Source of the DNA: Anthropogastromicrobium aceti
Lineage (GTDB): Bacteria; Bacillota; Clostridia; Lachnospirales; Lachnospiraceae
NCBI RefSeq assembly: GCF_025567095.1
Contig: NZ_JAOQJH010000017.1
DNA: 64,000 bases
Reading direction: 5' to 3' (one strand)
A program made the translations under genes and the position numbers. The notes beneath the pieces were generated by a model. It ran no database searches. It was not told where the DNA came from and worked only from the letters and a program-made list of their open reading frames with translations. Shown here one piece after another: positions 52,451 through 60,918 of this stretch. Each line of letters starts with the position of its first letter. Within the stretch, counting starts at the first letter, position 1.

Positions 52451-53905
52451 ATGACACAGTTTGAATCAAGAAATATAACAATGATGATGGATCTGTATGA
52501 AATGACAATGGCATATGGATACTTCAAGGAAAATGACACAGAGAAGAAGGTAGCATTTGATGTATTTTACCGTAGGAACCCAGATGGCGGCGGATTTTCT
52601 ATTTTTGCCGGACTTGAGCAGGTGATCGAGTATCTGGAAAATATGCATTTTGAGGATGAGGATGTTGAATACTTCCGTTCATTAAATCTGTTTGATGAGG
52701 ATTTTCTTGCTTATTTAAAGAATTTCCGTTTCAATGGAGATGTTTATGCATTTGAAGAGGGAACGATCATGTATCCAAATGAGCCAGTTGTAACAGTTGT
52801 TGCACCGTTAATTGAGGCACAGCTTGTTGAGACTGCAATTTTGGCGCAGATCAATCATCAGAGTCTGATTGCTACAAAGGCAAGAAGAATCGTAAAGGCA
52901 GCGGCAGGACGCGGTGTATCTGATTTTGGTGCAAGACGTGCACACAACATGGATGCAGCTATTTACGGTGCTCGTGCTTCCTACATTGGTGGTGTAAATG
53001 GTACTGCAACAGTTAGTGCAGGCCAGATGTTTGGTATTCCGGTTGGCGGAACTCATGCACACAGTTGGGTAATGGAACACAGCGATGAGCTGACAGCTTT
53101 TAGAAGCTATGCAAAGGTATTCCCAAATAATTGTACACTTCTTGTTGACACATATGATGTTTTAAAGTCTGGCGTTCCGAATGCAATCAAGGTATTTCAG
53201 GAGATGAAGGATGCAGGAATCCCGCTGACACGTTATGGCATTCGCCTTGACAGCGGCGACCTTGCATATTTGTCCAGAAAGGCAAGAAAGATGCTTGATA
53301 AGGCTGGTTTTACAGATGCAAAGATCGTTGTATCAAACAGCTTAGATGAATATACAATCACTTCTATTCTTTCTCAGGGCGGCTGCATTGACAGCTTTGG
53401 TGTTGGTGAGCGCATGATTACAGCAAAGACTGATCCTGTTTTTGGCGCTGTTTATAAGATCTGCGCAGTTGAGGAAAATGGTAAATTTGCACCGAGAATT
53501 AAGGTTTCTGAGACAGTTGAAAAGATCACTAATCCGGGACTAAAGAGTGTATATCGTGTATATGATGAGGAAGGTCATGCAGTTTCAGATCTGATTGCCG
53601 GTTTTGACGAGAAAGTTGACTTTAGCACACCGTATCGCTATGTAGATCCTGAGAAGCCATGGAAGAATAGAAGCTATGAGAATTGTACTGCAAAGCCGCT
53701 TCTTCATAAGGTAATTGAGGGTGGAAAGCGCCTGACAAAGACAAAGACGCTTCAGGAACTTCAGGCTTATGTAAAGAAACAGCTTGACAATGAGATCTGG
53801 GAAGAGGAGCAGCGTTTCGAGAATCCGCATAAGCATTATATTGATATGAGTCCGGATTACTACGAGATGAAGATGAGCATGCTTCACAATATCAGAACTG
53901 TATAA
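52451..53905 (+). CDS. pncB: Nicotinate phosphoribosyltransferase
   Basis: The 484-residue cytoplasmic enzyme joins nicotinate and phosphoribosyl pyrophosphate to form nicotinate mononucleotide, the entry to NAD salvage. Family blocks are DLYEMTMAYGYF at the start, DFGARRAHNMDAA, GGTHAHSWVMEH and RLDSGDLAYLSRKARKMLD. GGAAGG stands 11 bases before the ATG, next to a hairpin (52409-52427). It leads a run with nadD and nadE, so nicotinate can be taken to NAD in three consecutive steps coded together. An unusually long structured leader precedes it. Confidence 0.95.
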   Translation: MTQFESRNITMMMDLYEMTMAYGYFKENDTEKKVAFDVFYRRNPDGGGFSIFAGLEQVIEYLENMHFEDEDVEYFRSLNLFDEDFLAYLKNFRFNGDVYAFEEGTIMYPNEPVVTVVAPLIEAQLVETAILAQINHQSLIATKARRIVKAAAGRGVSDFGARRAHNMDAAIYGARASYIGGVNGTATVSAGQMFGIPVGGTHAHSWVMEHSDELTAFRSYAKVFPNNCTLLVDTYDVLKSGVPNAIKVFQEMKDAGIPLTRYGIRLDSGDLAYLSRKARKMLDKAGFTDAKIVVSNSLDEYTITSILSQGGCIDSFGVGERMITAKTDPVFGAVYKICAVEENGKFAPRIKVSETVEKITNPGLKSVYRVYDEEGHAVSDLIAGFDEKVDFSTPYRYVDPEKPWKNRSYENCTAKPLLHKVIEGGKRLTKTKTLQELQAYVKKQLDNEIWEEEQRFENPHKHYIDMSPDYYEMKMSMLHNIRTV

Positions 53906-53930
53906 CATTTGCAGAAAGGAAGAAAGCACT

Positions 53931-54551
53931 GTGAAAAAGTTTGCCATAATTGGAGGATCCTTCAACCCGGTGACGAAGGCACATGTAGAGATCGGACAAA
54001 TCGCAGCCAGAGAATTGCCAGGTTGGCAGATTTTATATATCCCGGCACCAGATCGTTTTTTGACATCATGGAAGGCAATGGAAAAAAACGATATTCTGTC
54101 AGGTGAGCAGCGCCTTAACCTTTTAAGAAAGGCAGTTGAGCCGCACGGCTTTTTATGCGAAGACTGTGAAGTACACTTAAAGACAAGCGCTAAAACGTAT
54201 GATACAATGCAGTATTTAAGAGTACAATATGGGCAGGATACGCAGCTTGTCTATGTGTGCGGAACAGATAAGCTTTCAGAGCTTTCTATCTGGTATAAGG
54301 CAGAGGGCATTTTTGAACTATCGCGATTTCTTGTAATTCCAAGAGATGGAGATGAGCCAGAAAAAATGATTAAAGAAATTCCATTTTTAAAGGAGCGCAG
54401 AGACCGGATTTTGATCAGCCATGAACCACGCATTTATCCGGATTTTAGTGCAACAAAGGTTCGGGAAAGCATCAAAGCTGGAGATGGAAAATGGAAAGAA
54501 ATGGTTCCAAAGGAGATTGCAGCAGATTTGGAGGCTTTGCAAAAACTATAA
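53931..54551 (+). CDS. nadD: Nicotinate-nucleotide adenylyltransferase
   Basis: The 206-residue enzyme adenylates nicotinate mononucleotide. It has the nucleotidyltransferase motif GGSFNPVTKAH (8-18), in which the first histidine of HxGH is threonine, and the C-terminal DFSATKVRESI in place of ISSTxIR. It starts at GTG 53931 behind AGAAAGGAAG, 25 bases after pncB. Sequence alone is not decisive for NadD against other members of the superfamily, but its position between pncB and nadE supports NadD strongly. Confidence 0.88.
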   Translation: MKKFAIIGGSFNPVTKAHVEIGQIAARELPGWQILYIPAPDRFLTSWKAMEKNDILSGEQRLNLLRKAVEPHGFLCEDCEVHLKTSAKTYDTMQYLRVQYGQDTQLVYVCGTDKLSELSIWYKAEGIFELSRFLVIPRDGDEPEKMIKEIPFLKERRDRILISHEPRIYPDFSATKVRESIKAGDGKWKEMVPKEIAADLEALQKL

Positions 54552-54632
54552 AAGTTATATGGTGAGATTTGAAAATCTGAAAATAAGAATCTAGAAATAT
54601 GAAATCTGGAAACAAGAGAGGATGGTAGTAGA

Positions 54633-56573
54633 ATGTCATTGAGCAAAAGCGGATATATAAAAGCAGTGGCAGTTCATATGAAAACGTCGCTGGGAAGACC
54701 GATGGAGAATGCAGAGGAGATTGTAAGGCAGGTAAAGCAGTATGAGGCGAAAAATCCAGACCTGATCGTGTTTGGCGAGCTTTCAATAAGCGGTTACAGC
54801 TGCGGTGATCTGTTTTTGCAGTCCTTTATGGAGGAACAGTGCAGAATGGCAATCACGTATCTATGTGACAATCTGCCGCAGTCAGATACACTTATTGCAG
54901 TTGGAGCCCCACTTAGAAAGGACGGCATGCTGTTCAATACAGCGCTGATTTTTAAAGGCAATGAGCTGCTTGGTATTGTGCCTAAGACATTTGTACCTAA
55001 TTATAAGGAGTTCTACGAAAAGAGATGGTTTGCAGGAGCAGATCAGCGTTTTTCAGATACGATTCGCTATGATGAGATTTTCTATGATGAAGGCGCTTCA
55101 CTGAGTGGTGAGCGCACATTCCCATTCACACCGAATCTGATTATTGAGGGACGAAATGGTATTCGCCTTGCATGCGAGATATGCGAAGATCTGTGGGTTA
55201 ATATTCCGCCGAGTTCATTCCATGCATCAGCAGGAGCAAATGTGATTGCAAATCTGTCAGCATCAAATGATGTTGTAACGAAACCAGAGTATCGCAGAGA
55301 CTTAGTTCGCATGCAGTCCGGTACAAATATGTGTGCTTATGTATATTGTTCTTCAGGAAGCGGTGAGAGTACGACTGATCTGATTTTCTCAGGTCACAAT
55401 ATTATTGCAGCAAATGGAACAATTTTGGCGGACAGCAACAAAGAAGCGACAGAGGCACTTATTGATCTGGAGCGAATCAATAACGACCGAATAAAGAATA
55501 ACAGTATTTCCTATGCAGCAGCAAGATATTCGCAGATGGCATCAAATGGAAAAGGTTATGTAAGACTTCATACGCAGACAAGCAGCGTAGCACATTGGCC
55601 AGAATCATTAAATCCATATCCATTTGTTCCATCAGAGGCGGAGCGTGCCGGAAGATGCAAAGAGATCATGCGCCTTCAGGCGACAGGTCTTGCAGAGCGT
55701 TTGACAAAGATTGGCATCCGCAAGTGTGTAATAGGTGTATCAGGTGGTCTTGACTCAACACTGGCTCTCCTTGTCATTAAGGAAGCATATGATATGCTTG
55801 GCTGGCCGCTTACAGATATCATCGGAATAACCATGCCTGGCTTTGGAACAACTGATCTGACAAAGACCAATTCATGGAAATTAATGGAGCAGCTTGGCAT
55901 TACTATTCGTATGATTAATATTACAGATGCATGTCTGCAGCACTTTGAAGATATCGGTCACAAACGCGATAGCTACGATGTCACATATGAGAACACGCAG
56001 GCAAGAGAGCGTACCCAGATTTTGATGGACATCGCAAACAAAGAGGGCGGTATCGTAGTTGGAACAGGTGATATGTCTGAGTTAGCTCTTGGCTGGTGTA
56101 CTTATAATGGTGATCATATGTCTATGTATGCAGTAAATGTCAGCGTGCCGAAGACACTTGTTAAATATCTGGTGCGCGCTTATGCTGAGCTTCATCCAGA
56201 TGTCCATGATACGCTTGAATCTATCTGTGACACAATCATCAGTCCAGAACTTCTGCCGCCAGATGCACAGGGCAACATCGCACAGTCCACAGAGGCAACA
56301 ATCGGAAAGTACGATCTGCATGATTTCTTTTTATATCATTTTGTCCGTAATGGGTTCACGAAGGAAAAGATTCAAAAGCTTGCAGAGATAGCATTTGCAC
56401 AGAAGAACGTGACAAAAGAGGAGATTACATCAACACTCGATAACTTCTTTAGACGTTTCTATGCACAGCAGTTCAAGCGCTCCTGTCTGCCGGATGGTCC
56501 GAAGGTCGGTACTGTATCATTATCACCGCGCGGCGACTGGAGAATGCCGTCTGATGCGAAGAATCCGTATTAA
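54633..56573 (+). CDS. nadE: Glutamine-dependent NAD+ synthetase
   Basis: The 646-residue two-domain enzyme completes NAD synthesis. The N-terminal nitrilase-type glutaminase has the E49-K118-C184 triad (FGELSISGY, VPKTFVPNYKE, ACEICEDLW). The C-terminal ammonia-dependent synthetase has the PP-loop SGGLDST (370-376) and GTGDMSELALGW. Length is typical of the fused form. It follows nadD after 81 bases of A-rich spacer containing repeated GAAATCTG-like words. AGAGAGGATGG lies before the ATG. Confidence 0.95.
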   Translation: MSLSKSGYIKAVAVHMKTSLGRPMENAEEIVRQVKQYEAKNPDLIVFGELSISGYSCGDLFLQSFMEEQCRMAITYLCDNLPQSDTLIAVGAPLRKDGMLFNTALIFKGNELLGIVPKTFVPNYKEFYEKRWFAGADQRFSDTIRYDEIFYDEGASLSGERTFPFTPNLIIEGRNGIRLACEICEDLWVNIPPSSFHASAGANVIANLSASNDVVTKPEYRRDLVRMQSGTNMCAYVYCSSGSGESTTDLIFSGHNIIAANGTILADSNKEATEALIDLERINNDRIKNNSISYAAARYSQMASNGKGYVRLHTQTSSVAHWPESLNPYPFVPSEAERAGRCKEIMRLQATGLAERLTKIGIRKCVIGVSGGLDSTLALLVIKEAYDMLGWPLTDIIGITMPGFGTTDLTKTNSWKLMEQLGITIRMINITDACLQHFEDIGHKRDSYDVTYENTQARERTQILMDIANKEGGIVVGTGDMSELALGWCTYNGDHMSMYAVNVSVPKTLVKYLVRAYAELHPDVHDTLESICDTIISPELLPPDAQGNIAQSTEATIGKYDLHDFFLYHFVRNGFTKEKIQKLAEIAFAQKNVTKEEITSTLDNFFRRFYAQQFKRSCLPDGPKVGTVSLSPRGDWRMPSDAKNPY

Positions 56574-56780
56574 GTGCAACCCGGAAAGCTTACGAAGGGG
56601 GCTTCGGCGCTTGTTTTGTCGGCCTCACTTTTCCGCAGGCACCTGTTACGTTGTTTATTATCGTACTTTACTTTGAAAGTCCTGCTACAACGTTCCGCCT
56701 CGTAAAAGCAAGACGCCTCAACCCCCACTACAAATTGAAAATAATCCGAGAAGTTTGTGAAAATAAGAGAAAATAATTAT
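56574..56780. other. Gene-free, GC-richer spacer after nadE
   Basis: No credible gene is visible. The first 140 bases are richer in G and C than the flanks and contain GCTTACGAAG and GGCTTCGG words that loosely mirror the spacer near 17440, suggesting an old repeat. A terminator and promoter follow. Confidence 0.4.
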
Positions 56781-56787
56781 TTAAAAA

Positions 56788-56827
56788 GAACTTTGGTTAT
56801 ATATAACTAACCGAAGTTCTTTTTTTA
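56788..56827 (+). terminator. Terminator before the nitrogenase-like operon
   Basis: AAGAACTTTGGTTA pairs with TAACTAACCGAAGTTCTT around TATA, with a small bulge, followed by seven T. It ends transcription from the NAD operon. Its AACTAACC arm is complementary to GGTTAGTT in the next promoter. Confidence 0.85.
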
Positions 56828-56839
56828 CATTTTAATAGC

Positions 56840-56899
56840 TTGACAGAAAATGGAAACTTGTGATATAGTATCCTAAGGTTAGTTATAACTAATTTTAGG
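56840..56899 (+). promoter_or_regulatory. Promoter with palindromic operator for the nitrogenase-like operon
   Basis: TTGACA (56840-56845) and TATAGT (56864-56869), spacer 18. The perfect palindrome TTAGTTATAACTAA (56879-56892), within CCTAA...TTAGG flanks, covers the expected start site. The GGTTAG half-site resembles the TTAGGTTAG half of DtxR/IdeR iron boxes, so metal-dependent repression is my best reading; a MarR-type site is an alternative. Confidence 0.6.
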
Positions 56900-56907
56900 G
56901 AGGCATA

Positions 56908-57672
56908 ATGAACACAAAGGATATCAGAAAAATTGCGATATACGGCAAGGGCGGTATTGGAAAGTCAACGACGACATCCAATCTGTCGGCGGCGCTTGCA
57001 AAAAAGGGTTACCAGGTGATGCAGATCGGATGCGACCCGAAGGCAGATTCTACAAAAAACCTGATGGGGGGAAAACGAATTCCAACTGTTCTTGAGCAGA
57101 TTAAGACAAAGGGCGAGGAACTTACGCTGGAGGATATCGTATTTAAAGGCTTTGGCGGCGTACTGTGCGTGGAATCTGGAGGACCGACACCGGGCGTAGG
57201 ATGTGCAGGACGAGGAATTATATCTGCATTTGAAAAGCTTGAAGAACTGGAAGCATTTGAAACCTATCAGCCAGACATTGTGATATATGACGTGCTTGGC
57301 GATGTTGTATGCGGTGGATTTGCAATGCCGATTCGAGGTGGATATGCAAAAGATGTGTATGTTGTTTCATCTGGTGAGATGATGTCATTATATGCAGCAA
57401 ACAACATTGCAAGCGCAATTCGTAATTTCGGCAAGCGAGGCTATGCGCAGCTTCGCGGATTGATTTTGAATGCAAAAAATATTGAAAACGAACGCGAGAT
57501 TGTTGCAAAGGCAGTCGAGGAGATTGGTACGCAGGTAGTCTGTTATGTTCCGCGTTCGCCAGAGATTCAGGAAGCAGAGAATCGGGGAGGAACAGTATTT
57601 GAGTTTTTAACAAATTCTGTGATGCAGGGCGTTTATAACGAACTGGCTGACCGAATTCTTGCAGATGCATGA
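56908..57672 (+). CDS. NifH-like nitrogenase iron protein homologue
   Basis: The 254-residue ATPase has the full iron-protein set: Walker A GKGGIGKS (13-20), cluster cysteines C99 (GVGCAGRG) and C135 (GDVVCGGFAMP), and the arginine after C99. It should form a dimer bridged by one 4Fe-4S cluster and pass electrons to the NifD/K-like pair coded 3.2 kb downstream. It is shorter than true NifH (about 290), lacking C-terminal residues. No other nif assembly genes (nifB, nifE, nifN) are present, so nitrogen fixation is not indicated. It is the first gene after an operator-bearing promoter. Confidence 0.9.
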   Translation: MNTKDIRKIAIYGKGGIGKSTTTSNLSAALAKKGYQVMQIGCDPKADSTKNLMGGKRIPTVLEQIKTKGEELTLEDIVFKGFGGVLCVESGGPTPGVGCAGRGIISAFEKLEELEAFETYQPDIVIYDVLGDVVCGGFAMPIRGGYAKDVYVVSSGEMMSLYAANNIASAIRNFGKRGYAQLRGLILNAKNIENEREIVAKAVEEIGTQVVCYVPRSPEIQEAENRGGTVFEFLTNSVMQGVYNELADRILADA

Positions 57673-57682
57673 CAGATACCAA

Positions 57683-57743
57683 CGAATTGCTTCGTTGCGA
57701 TGCAACTCTCGCAATTCTAAAAACATTCGGATTCGCTGATTTG
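57683..57743 (+). repeat. Degenerate dispersed repeat, copy B
   Basis: CGAATTGCTTCG (57683-57694), GCAATTC (57711-57717) and GATTCGCTGATTT (57730-57742) occur in the same order as on the minus strand of 52314-52370. It forms a hairpin between GAATTGC and GCAATTC. Confidence 0.45.
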
Positions 57744-57783
57744 CAATGCAAATCGCTGCATCCTCATGTTTTTGACGGGTCTC

Positions 57784-57833
57784 AAGCTCAAAAGCCTTAT
57801 CGTGCAAGCACGATCGGCTTTTAGAGCTTTTGC
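57784..57833 (+). terminator. Strong stem-loop inside the operon (partial terminator or stability element)
   Basis: AAGCTCAAAAGCC and ATCGTGC (57784-57805) pair with GCACGAT and GGCTTTTAGAGCTT (57808-57828), then TTT. It sits between the NifH-like gene and the importer genes and may set their relative amounts. Confidence 0.65.
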
Positions 57834-57889
57834 CCCTGGTATCACAAATCAAAGCCGAAAGGCAGCCTATGGGCAGAAAGGAAAAGAAA

Positions 57890-59041
57890 ATGAAGAATAC
57901 AAAGTTACAGGCAATGATCATGGCAGGAGCAATGGCAGCAAGCTCTTTTAGCGCAATGAGCGTATTTGCAGATGAAACTACATCTGAGGCAGCAACTGAG
58001 GCAGTAAGTGCAGCAGAGGTTGATACCGAGGGCAAGTTTGTCTTGGAGTATCCAGAGGATATGCAGGAGTTAGGCTACACCGATCCGATCGTGCTTGACG
58101 AGGTTCCGGAGCGCGTTGTCTCCTTATCCGCAGCACCAGTTCTGGCACTGTATGAGCTGGGTGTAAATTTAGTCGGTATTCCAAACAGCATGGTTGTAAC
58201 TTGGCCGGAGGATCTTCAGGAGAGCACCGAAACTGTTTCCTTCTCTGTTATGAGTCCGGACGATTTTGATTATGAGAGCGTTGTTGATCTTGAGCCGGAT
58301 CTGGTTTTGCTTGCTTACAATGGCGCCGATACTGCGGGAAAGACACTGGAATCCTTAGGAATCCCGGTTTACTATATCTATGCAGGTCATACCGTTCCAT
58401 ACGAGTCCATCGTAGGACAGACAAATGCACTGATTGATGCATTTTCCGTTGATGAGGAGTCTGCTGCAGCTGGTGAGAAGATTCGTGAGCGTTTTGAAGC
58501 ATTGGATCAGAACATAGAAGCAGCAAAGGAAGCATTCGATGGCAAGACAGTTATGGTACTTCAGTCCAGCGGTGATGCTCATTATATCCAGACTGAGAAC
58601 GGAACACTTGGAAGCATGGCAGCAATGATCGGCTTTGAGAATGTGTACACAAATGATCAGTCATCCATGGTACAGTTAGACTATGAGCAGGCACTTGACT
58701 ATGATCCAGACATCGTTATGTGTGTAGGTGCAGAGGATGCAGAGGGTCATAAGGAACTGATGGAAAAAGCATTTGCAGAAAATCCAGAGTATTGGAACAG
58801 CATCCCGGCAATCGCAGAAGGAAGAGTTCTGTATCTGCCAGTATCTTATGTATCTACAGCAGGAATCAATGTAATCGATTGCATAAATGATCTGATCGGA
58901 ACCGTTGCAGACTTTTACGGAATCGAAGTAGAGACCATCTCTGTTGACGAGGAAGAGGAATCCGAGCAGGCAACTGGTGAGGACGCATCCGAGGAGAATA
59001 CATCTGACGAGGCAGACGAGTCTGCAGCTGAGACAAAATAA
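57890..59041 (+). CDS. Substrate-binding protein of an iron-chelate/corrinoid-type ABC importer
   Basis: The 383-residue extracytoplasmic protein is of the TroA/FecB type (PERVVSLSAAPVLALYELGVNLVGIP, then YDPDIVMCVGAED). Such proteins bind siderophores, haem, cobalamin or metal chelates. It has a signal peptide (1-24, ending SVFA-DE) but no lipobox cysteine, unusual for a Gram-positive binding protein. The tail of about 35 residues is almost wholly acidic and serine/threonine-rich. ATG 57890 follows AGAAAGGAAAAG; the frame is open upstream, but those ATGs lack sites. The stop shares a base with the permease start. Confidence 0.88.
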   Translation: MKNTKLQAMIMAGAMAASSFSAMSVFADETTSEAATEAVSAAEVDTEGKFVLEYPEDMQELGYTDPIVLDEVPERVVSLSAAPVLALYELGVNLVGIPNSMVVTWPEDLQESTETVSFSVMSPDDFDYESVVDLEPDLVLLAYNGADTAGKTLESLGIPVYYIYAGHTVPYESIVGQTNALIDAFSVDEESAAAGEKIRERFEALDQNIEAAKEAFDGKTVMVLQSSGDAHYIQTENGTLGSMAAMIGFENVYTNDQSSMVQLDYEQALDYDPDIVMCVGAEDAEGHKELMEKAFAENPEYWNSIPAIAEGRVLYLPVSYVSTAGINVIDCINDLIGTVADFYGIEVETISVDEEEESEQATGEDASEENTSDEADESAAETK

Positions 59042-60072
59042 TGAGCGAGCACAAGAAAAATAAAAATAACCGAAGCGGCAACCAGCTGTTAAAGACGGGA
59101 ATGGTATGGACCATTCTTCTGGCTGCGTTGGCAGCGGTATTTGTACTTAGCATTGCAATTGGAAGTTCTGGCTATCCACTTTCAGAGGTCCTTCGGGGCC
59201 TCTGGGATACCGAAGCTGGAAAAATCCGAATTATCGTGTTTAATCTGCGTTTGCCAAGAGCAGTACTTGCAATTATGGTGGGCGCGTGTCTTTCGGCAGC
59301 AGGTGCTATTTTGCAGGCTGTGATGCGTAATCCCTTAGCTGATCCTGGCACCATTGGTGTATCAGCAGGTGCAGGCGCAGCGGCGATTACAATTCTTCTT
59401 TTGTTTCCGAGTTTGACTTATTCTGTTCCGTTGTTTGCATTTGGCGGAGCCGCACTTGCATGTGTATTAATCTATCTGCTTGCATGGAAGGATGGTGTGG
59501 ATCCGGTGCGAATCATTTTGTCAGGTGTCGCTGTCAATTCTGTCTTAGGAGGCTATAACTCCTTCTTACAGCTGCAAAACAGCGATAACTTAAACGGAGT
59601 TTTGTCTTTTATGAACGGAAGTTTCTCAGGTGGAAACTGGACACAGGTGCGTGTAATGGCAGTGTATGCCGTGATTGGACTTGTGCTTGCATGTTTTTGT
59701 ATCCGAAATGCCAATGCACTTCAGTTGGGAGATGAAATGGCCAAAAATCTTGGCATTCGCGTAAATGCGAGCCGTATCGTGCTGTCTGGTGTTTCCGCAT
59801 TTTTGGCAGCGGCTACGGTTTCTGAGGTCGGAATGATCGGCTTTGTCGGTCTTGTTGCACCGCACATTGCAAGAATGTTAGTCGGTTCGGACTACAAAGT
59901 GTTACTTCCAACAAGTATCCTGACGGGAAGCGTGATGGTACTGCTTGCCGATACAGTGGGAAGAACAATTTGGCCTGGTACAGAGATTCCGGTTGGCGTT
60001 ATGATGAGTGTATTTGGAGGACCATTCTTCCTGTATATGCTCAGAAAGAGAGGTAGTTTCAATGGAGCTTGA
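59041..60072 (+). CDS. FecCD/BtuC-type ABC importer permease
   Basis: The 343-residue membrane protein of the FecCD family has about 10 segments. Conserved blocks are LRLPRAVLAIMVGACLSAAGAILQAVMRNPLADPGTIG, GFVGLVAPHIARMLVG and the C-terminal GGPFFLYMLRK. It would pair as a dimer with the ATPase coded next. The ATG is at 59041, overlapping the binding-protein stop. The whole importer is enclosed between NifH-like and NifD/K-like genes, implying that the imported compound is the substrate or metal source of that enzyme. Confidence 0.93.
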   Translation: MSEHKKNKNNRSGNQLLKTGMVWTILLAALAAVFVLSIAIGSSGYPLSEVLRGLWDTEAGKIRIIVFNLRLPRAVLAIMVGACLSAAGAILQAVMRNPLADPGTIGVSAGAGAAAITILLLFPSLTYSVPLFAFGGAALACVLIYLLAWKDGVDPVRIILSGVAVNSVLGGYNSFLQLQNSDNLNGVLSFMNGSFSGGNWTQVRVMAVYAVIGLVLACFCIRNANALQLGDEMAKNLGIRVNASRIVLSGVSAFLAAATVSEVGMIGFVGLVAPHIARMLVGSDYKVLLPTSILTGSVMVLLADTVGRTIWPGTEIPVGVMMSVFGGPFFLYMLRKRGSFNGA

Positions 60073-60838
60073 GGCAAGTGGACTGCAAATTGGCTATGGA
60101 GAACACGTGATCGTAAACCAAATGGATGTGTCTATTGCAAGAGATAAAATCACAACAATTATCGGACCAAATGGCTCTGGAAAATCGACACTGTTAAAGG
60201 CACTCACGAGACTGATTCGTTATCAGAAGGGAAATGTTTTGCTGGATGGCTGCGATATTCAGACAATGAAGCCAAAAGCATTAGCTAAAAAGCTCGGAGT
60301 GCTGCCGCAGATTCATACGGCACCGTCCGATTTTCGTGTAAAGGAGCTTGTCGGCTATGGTCGTATGCCGCACCAAAAGTTAATGGCAGGAAAGAGTAAA
60401 GAGGATGAGGAAGTCATCCGTTGGGCAATGGAAGTCACAGGCACTTGGAAATTCCGCGACAAGTCAATTTACGAGATTTCAGGAGGAGAGACGCAGCGTG
60501 TGTGGATTGCTACCGTACTTGCGCAGAAGCCGGAAATCATGTTTTTGGATGAGCCAACGACCTATCTGGACATTTCTCATCAGCTTGAGACGATGAATCT
60601 GGTGAAAAAATTAAATCGCGAGACGGGAATCGGTGTGGTTATGGTGCTGCATGATTTGGCGCAGGCGATGGAAGTCAGCGATCATGTGATTGTGATCCGT
60701 GACGGGGAAAAGTACGATGAGGGTGCACCGCAGAATGTCATCACATCAAAGATGATGAAGGACGTCTATCAGGTGGAGTGTGAGATCTTGAATGTGCCTG
60801 GACGCGAAAAGCCGCTGCTTGCGTATGCAGCAATCTGA
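60062..60838 (+). CDS. FecE/BtuD-type ABC importer ATPase
   Basis: The 258-residue ATPase has Walker A GPNGSGKS (35-42), signature ISGGETQRVWIA, Walker B IMFLDEPTTYLDISHQ (YLD form typical of siderophore/B12 importers) and VVMVLHDLAQA. It starts at ATG 60062, overlapping the permease stop by 11 bases, with GAGAGG upstream. It completes a FecBCD-type importer. Confidence 0.93.
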   Translation: MELEASGLQIGYGEHVIVNQMDVSIARDKITTIIGPNGSGKSTLLKALTRLIRYQKGNVLLDGCDIQTMKPKALAKKLGVLPQIHTAPSDFRVKELVGYGRMPHQKLMAGKSKEDEEVIRWAMEVTGTWKFRDKSIYEISGGETQRVWIATVLAQKPEIMFLDEPTTYLDISHQLETMNLVKKLNRETGIGVVMVLHDLAQAMEVSDHVIVIRDGEKYDEGAPQNVITSKMMKDVYQVECEILNVPGREKPLLAYAAI

Positions 60839-60850
60839 AAATGAGTATCT

Positions 60851-60886
60851 AGTGCCTTGCAATTTTTCTGCATTCAGGCACTTTTG
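60851..60886 (+). terminator. Stem-loop between the importer and the NifD-like gene
   Basis: AGTGCCTTGCA (60851-60861) pairs with TGCATTCAGGCACT (60869-60882), with a three-base bulge, followed by TTTT. The short T-run suggests partial termination within the operon. Confidence 0.6.
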
Positions 60887-60918
60887 TGAATAACATAAAA
60901 ATGAAGAAAGAGGATATT

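Noticed and set aside
54552..54632. Repeated GAAATCTG-like words between nadD and nadE as a regulatory array
   Set aside because: The copies are irregular and look like simple A-rich drift.
56461..56676. 71-codon frame across the end of nadE
   Set aside because: Mostly out-of-frame nadE codons with no ribosome site.
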